NCBI GenBank assembly: GCA_964352215.1
Contig: CAYGRE010000016.1
Location: 14,783-78,782, forward strand
Reading direction: 5' to 3'
DNA: 64,000 bases
From: CAWUKT01 sp964352215
GTDB taxonomy: Bacteria; Bacteroidota; Bacteroidia; J057; JADKCL01
The notes under the pieces are model-generated. The model made no database searches. It saw nothing but the letters and a program-made list of their open reading frames with translations, and was not told the DNA's origin. Below are positions 60,434 to 64,000 of this stretch, piece after piece (the first letter of the stretch is position 1; each line of letters begins with the position of its first letter). Made by a program: the position numbers and the translations under genes.

Positions 60434-60640
60434 ACTTTCCATTTCTTGAGAAACCACGGCCCCCAGACAGCTACCAACCTTTATAGGTTTGATTCCCGAC
60501 AGTCTCCTTCTTTTTTCCACGGAATAGCTAAAGATTTGATTACTTAAGGGATAGAACCTAACGGGTAATTGATTAAAAATTGATCTTTGACCTCACAGGG
60601 GCTGTTCAGGAACAAATTGTTCCGTAAATTTTTACTTCTA

Positions 60641-61546
60641 ATGAAGATCCGACTCACTAAAATGACCTCAAAAGGTCCAAGACCAGTAAATCTCCGACTT
60701 ATGCTCCCTTCCCGCTCCCAATTAAATGCCTTGCTATTTGGTTTCTGTATGTTGCTCTCCTTCGGAATCCCTCTCAAAGCCCAACCGCTTTCCCTGGAAT
60801 TCCAATTGTCATCGTACCAGAGCGCGAGGCCCAATGATTGGGCGGAGGTCAACGAAGCATCGGCGCTGATCGTTAACAATTCTTTGGAGAAATCCATCCA
60901 GGGCACGGTGGTATTCTCAGTTTTCCACGAAGGGGAATTGCTACTTTCCACGGATATGGAGCGGGTTAATTTTTCAAAGATTGGTCCCGGAGAGCAAAGC
61001 ATGAACCGTACCCCTATTGCTTCCTTGTGGAACGACCTGAGGGTAGAGAATTATCAAAATCTGGGAAAACTGATCCGCCGCAACGGCAAATTAAAGCCAA
61101 ACAAAAGATGTTTTATTTGTGCAGCGGTGGTGGACGGTGAAGGAAACCAACTCAGCAATGAAGACTGTGAATGGATGGAAATTCCAGCTCAGATCCTTCC
61201 CCCCCAGATCATCTATCCCTTGTGGGGCAATACCGTCGCTGCAGAAGAATTGGAACTTCAAGTAGCTCCTTCCTTCCCCATCTCAGACTACTGCATTGTT
61301 CAGATTTACAAGAAGGACCCCAAACTGAGCGTGAAAGAAACCGTTCAGAAAAGAAAGCCCTTCTTTCAGGACCGGATCAGAACTTCAGGGACCTATTCCA
61401 TCCCAAGCGATGCGGTCCGTTGGTCCCAGGATTCCGGAGAAGAAGATTTGATTATTACGGTCACCTCCGTCGATCCGTCCACCTGGAAGATTGGCACCCA
61501 GCCTTCACGGCTTGTTTCTTTCCAGTGGCAGAATCCGGATATGTAG
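60641..61546 (+). CDS. Exported protein with TANFOR-like tail
   Basis: 301 residues from ATG 60641; ATG 60701 gives a more standard signal peptide ('LNALLFGFCMLLSFGIPLKA') and may be the true start. Mature part begins 'LSLEFQLSSYQSARPNDWAE'. Residues about 185-300 start 'LPPQIIYPLWGNTVAAEELE' and end 'RLVSFQWQNPDM', the strand pattern seen in TANFOR and similar Bacteroidota surface domains. Few cysteines, no sorting domain. Function unknown. The stop codon lies inside the first, degenerate copy of a 34-bp tandem repeat. Confidence 0.55.
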   Translation: MKIRLTKMTSKGPRPVNLRLMLPSRSQLNALLFGFCMLLSFGIPLKAQPLSLEFQLSSYQSARPNDWAEVNEASALIVNNSLEKSIQGTVVFSVFHEGELLLSTDMERVNFSKIGPGEQSMNRTPIASLWNDLRVENYQNLGKLIRRNGKLKPNKRCFICAAVVDGEGNQLSNEDCEWMEIPAQILPPQIIYPLWGNTVAAEELELQVAPSFPISDYCIVQIYKKDPKLSVKETVQKRKPFFQDRIRTSGTYSIPSDAVRWSQDSGEEDLIITVTSVDPSTWKIGTQPSRLVSFQWQNPDM

Positions 61547-61643
61547 GACTTCATAGACAGGGGTGAATCCAAATAGGTACGACTCAAAAGACAGGGGTGA
61601 ATCCAGATAGGTAAGACCCTACAGATAGGTGTGAATCCAGAAA
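61522..61643. repeat. 34-bp tandem repeat overlapping a gene's 3' end
   Basis: Copies start at 61522 (degenerate, 20 of 34 positions equal to the next), 61556, 61590 (29 of 34 equal to the previous) and 61624 (partial). Consensus core ACAGGGGTGAATCCAGATAG. The first copy is coding and contains the stop codon of the exported protein; the rest is intergenic. The period is not a multiple of three. Confidence 0.75.
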
Positions 61644-61674
61644 TACTGATCGGTCAATGAAGCAGGTATTACAC

Positions 61675-62214
61675 TCAATGTATTCCCGTCTCAAAGCCAT
61701 CAATACTTTTGGAATTCTTTTGTTCCCAGTAGTCCTTCATCTGCTCCTCATCTTTCTTGTCGGCCCATTTCCTCAACTGGCCCCTCTCCTCTTTGAATTC
61801 CATAAATGGAACAGCATAGCCACATGAGGTCTGTACCAAATCGACATCCATTTCGATGATCTGCCGCGCCCCCGGAAGGTCGGGGAGCAACTTGGCATAC
61901 ACAGTGAACTCCTCGTCCCGGGGATGGAAAATCTTCGCAGTGCCATAGAGACGCAGGATCATCGGATCGGTGTCGAAGGAGCAGAACATGATGGTCATAC
62001 GAGGCAATTTCAAAAGATGGGCCGCCGTTTCATTGCCACTGCCGGTCACATTCAACCAAATTACCTTGTTTTCATTGACCACCCGCAGGGAGTCCATTCC
62101 CTTGGGCGAGATATTGATCCGGCCATCCTTCGCAGCGGTGCCAACAAAGAAGACTTTTTGGTGGGAGATGAATTCTTGTAATGGAGCTGGGATTTCGGAA
62201 TAGAGTTTGGCCAT
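61675..62214 (-). CDS. Pyridoxamine 5'-phosphate oxidase-family protein
   Basis: 179 residues. Split-barrel flavin-binding fold: 'KVFFVGTAAKDGRINISPKG' then 'WLNVTGSGNETAAHLLKLPR' and 'TIMFCSFDTDPMILRLYGTA'. Such proteins bind FMN or F420 and reduce or oxidise small substrates; this subgroup (often called pyridoxamine 5'-phosphate oxidase family) is not the true PdxH. C-terminus 'SCGYAVPFMEFKEERGQLRK' is typical of the subgroup. Single gene, function open. Confidence 0.82.
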   Translation of the reverse strand: MAKLYSEIPAPLQEFISHQKVFFVGTAAKDGRINISPKGMDSLRVVNENKVIWLNVTGSGNETAAHLLKLPRMTIMFCSFDTDPMILRLYGTAKIFHPRDEEFTVYAKLLPDLPGARQIIEMDVDLVQTSCGYAVPFMEFKEERGQLRKWADKKDEEQMKDYWEQKNSKSIDGFETGIH

Positions 62215-62401
62215 GCTGTAAATTAAGGAATCCCTTGATTGATTGGTAAATGAAAGGCATAAAACGTCTATCAGTTGTAGCCTTGTTGCCGGAAAGAACC
62301 TGATTTAGGGTCTCCAAAAGGTATATAACAGCCGTAAACCACTAGGAATAACATCCTAAAATCCTTTAATTGTTATCCTATACCAATTAAATCAATCCAC
62401 T

Positions 62402-63241
62402 ATGATACAGAAGCTATTTTTCTGCTTAGCCCTTGTATTTGCATTGGGCAAAACGTCAGCACAAACCAGCGCGTTAGAATTCCTTGGCACCAACGAATAT
62501 GTAGAGATCTCACCTAACTCTGCTTACAATTTTGGGGCCAATGATTTTACAGTAGAGGCACGGGTTAATTTTGATGACCTGAGTATTGATGGGGGTATTT
62601 TCCAGGCCTGGAATGGAGGAGTGTGTGGAACAGTCGGCTGGGGATTGATTCCTGAACCCAATGGTCGGATCTTTTTTTTTATCGGTGACGGTGCCTCAAT
62701 ATGTGGTTTAGATGGATGTGCCTCTCAGGTTCTAAATACCAATCAATGTTACCATGTTGCAGGCGTAAAAAGCGGCACAACCATTTCCATCTATATTGAC
62801 GGGTTACTTGCAGGTACCAACACCACCACCAAGGTTTTGACCGATAGCATTCCGGTGAGACTAGGCGTAAGGTATGCGAATACGACTGCATTTCCGCACG
62901 ATGGAACTATTGAAGAAGCTAGGATGTGGAATATTGCACGTACAGCCTCACAAATTCAATCTACCATGCATACCTCCCTTTCAGGGAACGAACCGGGACT
63001 TGTAGGCTACTGGCCACTGGATGACGGTCCTGGAAATTCAACCGTAGCTGACCTGACAATTGCTGGAAACAATGGGACCATGGTCAATATGGACTCCATT
63101 ACCTCGTGGGTGCCGACTTCCTGTCCTGATGCCCTCCTTGTACCAACTGTATCTCAATGGGGATTCATCTTACTGGCCTTAGTGATACTCTGTGTGGGGG
63201 CCATTGCTATCAGAAGAGGAGGAAAAAGCCTCGTTTCCTGA
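62402..63241 (+). CDS. LamG-domain exported protein with IPTL-CTERM-like sorting tail
   Basis: 279 residues. Signal peptide 1-21 ('FCLALVFALGKTSA'). Residues about 25-205 form a concanavalin A-like LamG domain ('LEFLGTNEYVEISPNSAYNF', 'GTIEEARMWNIARTASQIQS', 'GLVGYWPLDDGPGN'). Residues 247-275 are 'VPTVSQWGFILLALVILC' then 'VGAIAIRRGGK': a Pro-Thr-x-x-x-Trp-Gly motif, one transmembrane helix and a basic end. This tripartite layout matches IPTL-CTERM signals processed by exosortase-like enzymes, rather than the T9SS domains used elsewhere in the window. Likely carbohydrate-binding surface protein. Confidence 0.8.
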   Translation: MIQKLFFCLALVFALGKTSAQTSALEFLGTNEYVEISPNSAYNFGANDFTVEARVNFDDLSIDGGIFQAWNGGVCGTVGWGLIPEPNGRIFFFIGDGASICGLDGCASQVLNTNQCYHVAGVKSGTTISIYIDGLLAGTNTTTKVLTDSIPVRLGVRYANTTAFPHDGTIEEARMWNIARTASQIQSTMHTSLSGNEPGLVGYWPLDDGPGNSTVADLTIAGNNGTMVNMDSITSWVPTSCPDALLVPTVSQWGFILLALVILCVGAIAIRRGGKSLVS

Positions 63242-63264
63242 AAAGTCTTTATCACTAAACCACC

Positions 63265-63678
63265 TTACTTTGCCCTGCTGGACCGCATCGCTTTGACCTT
63301 CTTCATCGAGCCATCCTTAACAAACTGCTCATACTCCTCCGAACCTGCCGCGAACAAGGCCACCTTGCCCTCTGAATCACTGTGAATGCCCCAACCATAT
63401 CTTTTCGTCAGGGGTGAAGCCCTGAAGCAAGCTTGCCCTTTGGAGAAGAAAGCCTTCCGCTGTTCCTCCATTTCATTCAAAGTGAACCCTTTGCGCATCG
63501 CAAATACCCCGAAGATCACCTCGTCGGATGTGTATCGGTAGGGATTGTCATAAAGCATCTCGAATTGGAGATTGGCCACCGACCTTTTATCTCCTTTTAC
63601 CGGAGGAACTTCGGCCTCGGCTACCGGCGAATCCTCTGCGATTTCAATGAAGGTGTCAAAATAATTCGTCGAATGCAT
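63265..63678 (-). CDS. DUF6157-like protein
   Basis: 137 residues, cytosolic. Starts 'MHSTNYFDTFIEIAEDSP' and contains 'VPPVKGDKRSVANLQFEMLY', 'NPYRYTSDEVIFGVFAMRKG' and 'SPLTKRYGWGIHSDSEGKVA', which I recognise as the DUF6157 family common in soil and marine bacteria. Function unknown. ATG start. Tail-to-tail with the LamG gene (24 bp apart). Confidence 0.75.
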   Translation of the reverse strand: MHSTNYFDTFIEIAEDSPVAEAEVPPVKGDKRSVANLQFEMLYDNPYRYTSDEVIFGVFAMRKGFTLNEMEEQRKAFFSKGQACFRASPLTKRYGWGIHSDSEGKVALFAAGSEEYEQFVKDGSMKKVKAMRSSRAK

Positions 63679-63774
63679 GATGCTTCAATTGGAATGATAA
63701 GGTATCGATTTCTATACAATGAGGAAACTTAGATACCAGAATTGGGTATTTGAAAATCATTAATTACCTCAACC

Positions 63775-64000
63775 CTATTCCCCGATGTCCTCATTCCAGA
63801 GGTTCGGTTTGTTGGCGATAAACTGCTCCATCATATCAATGCATTCCGCATCATCGACAACTTCGACCGAAACCCCTCTACCTTTCAGCAATGCTTCCTC
63901 CCCCATAAAGGTCTTGTTCTCACCAATGATCACCTTCGGAATCTTGTAGAGCAGGATGGCTCCGGTACACATGGAGCAGGGAGACAAAGTCGTGTAGATC
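63775..64000 (-). CDS. Cytosine/nucleoside deaminase, yeast FCY1-like (5' end beyond the window)
   Basis: Partial: the last 75 codons; the start lies past base 64000. The zinc motif 'LSPCSMCTGAILLYKIPKVI' (P-C-x-x-C) is present; the HAE half would be outside the window. The end '...FIANKPNLWNEDIGE' and 'VIIGENKTFMG' closely resemble yeast cytosine deaminase Fcy1 rather than the bacterial amidohydrolase CodA. It would deaminate cytosine to uracil or a related base in pyrimidine salvage. Annotated frame runs to the window edge. Confidence 0.8.
   Translation of the reverse strand, partial: IYTTLSPCSMCTGAILLYKIPKVIIGENKTFMGEEALLKGRGVSVEVVDDAECIDMMEQFIANKPNLWNEDIGE

Noticed and set aside
60480..60510. 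T-arm-like GGTTTGATTCCC suggesting a tRNA
   Set aside because: T-loop does not match TTCRANY and no acceptor or anticodon arm can be folded around it.
1..64000. CRISPR arrays, insertion sequences, prophage or integrative element
   Set aside because: No regularly spaced repeats with spacers, no transposase, integrase or phage structural genes seen; the only tandem repeats are the short 34-bp array and the adhesin repeats.

Overview
The window looks like chromosomal DNA of a member of Bacteroidota, most plausibly a Saprospiria/Lewinella-type marine or freshwater gliding bacterium. The evidence is: three proteins with type IX secretion (T9SS) type A C-terminal sorting domains, a giant adhesin ending in the gliding-motility-associated CHU_C domain, several exported Omp28/SBBP/TANFOR-like proteins, Bacteroidota-style TTTG-N19/20-TAnnTTTG promoters before rpsP and asnB, and an extended ribosomal protein S16. 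The genus is inference. I see no insertion sequences, phage genes, CRISPR array, rRNA or tRNA. One small structural RNA (SRP RNA) is present.

Layout. 0-2.9 kb (minus): an acyl/saccharide cassette of acyl carrier protein, KAS III-like ketosynthase, membrane-anchored GT2 glycosyltransferase and GNAT acetyltransferase. 2.9-8.1 kb (plus): AddA-type helicase whose nuclease motif has decayed, and a fused DppD-DppF-type ABC ATPase. 8.1-9.2 kb: gene-free. 9.2-16.6 kb: thioredoxin-TPR protein, T9SS Omp28-like protein, proline dehydrogenase (minus), and AddB-type nuclease with an intact PD-(D/E)XK site and Fe-S cysteines. 16.6-19.5 kb: an ECF sigma factor with no ATG/GTG/TTG start, a FecR-type anti-sigma factor with an atypical C-terminus, and a CHAT-like membrane protein that has lost the catalytic middle of its domain. 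19.5-23.9 kb: desuccinylase-like M14 hydrolase plus RimK-type ATP-grasp ligase, then a lipoprotein and a divergent membrane-anchored protein. 23.9-29.1 kb: rpsP-rimM, SirB1-like protein, acyl-CoA carboxylase beta subunit, SRP RNA, ribD.

29.1-38.1 kb: two possible tiny genes, an unrecognised 496-residue protein, ispE, PLP aminotransferase, heptose kinase-like PfkB protein, metF, MacB-type permease and small exported proteins. 38.2-48.5 kb: a T9SS cleaved-adhesin-type protein, the 1821-residue adhesin with 15 tandem Ig-like repeats, a TerB-like protein, a membrane protein and an esterase. 48.5-56.5 kb: asnB, a T9SS beta-propeller protein, a TPR histidine kinase and truC. 56.6-60.4 kb: a tightly overlapping UbiA - type III polyketide synthase - methyltransferase - FAD oxidoreductase operon, the clearest specialised-metabolite locus. 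60.6-64 kb: exported TANFOR-like protein followed by a 34-bp tandem repeat, PNPOx-family protein, LamG protein with an IPTL-CTERM-like tail, DUF6157 protein and the 3' part of a yeast-type cytosine deaminase.

The best candidates for something little described are the start-less sigma factor / FecR-like / eroded-CHAT trio, the UbiA-type III PKS operon, the AddAB pair with a single surviving nuclease, and the coexistence of T9SS and IPTL-CTERM-like sorting signals. All family assignments rest on reading motifs by eye, without database searches.
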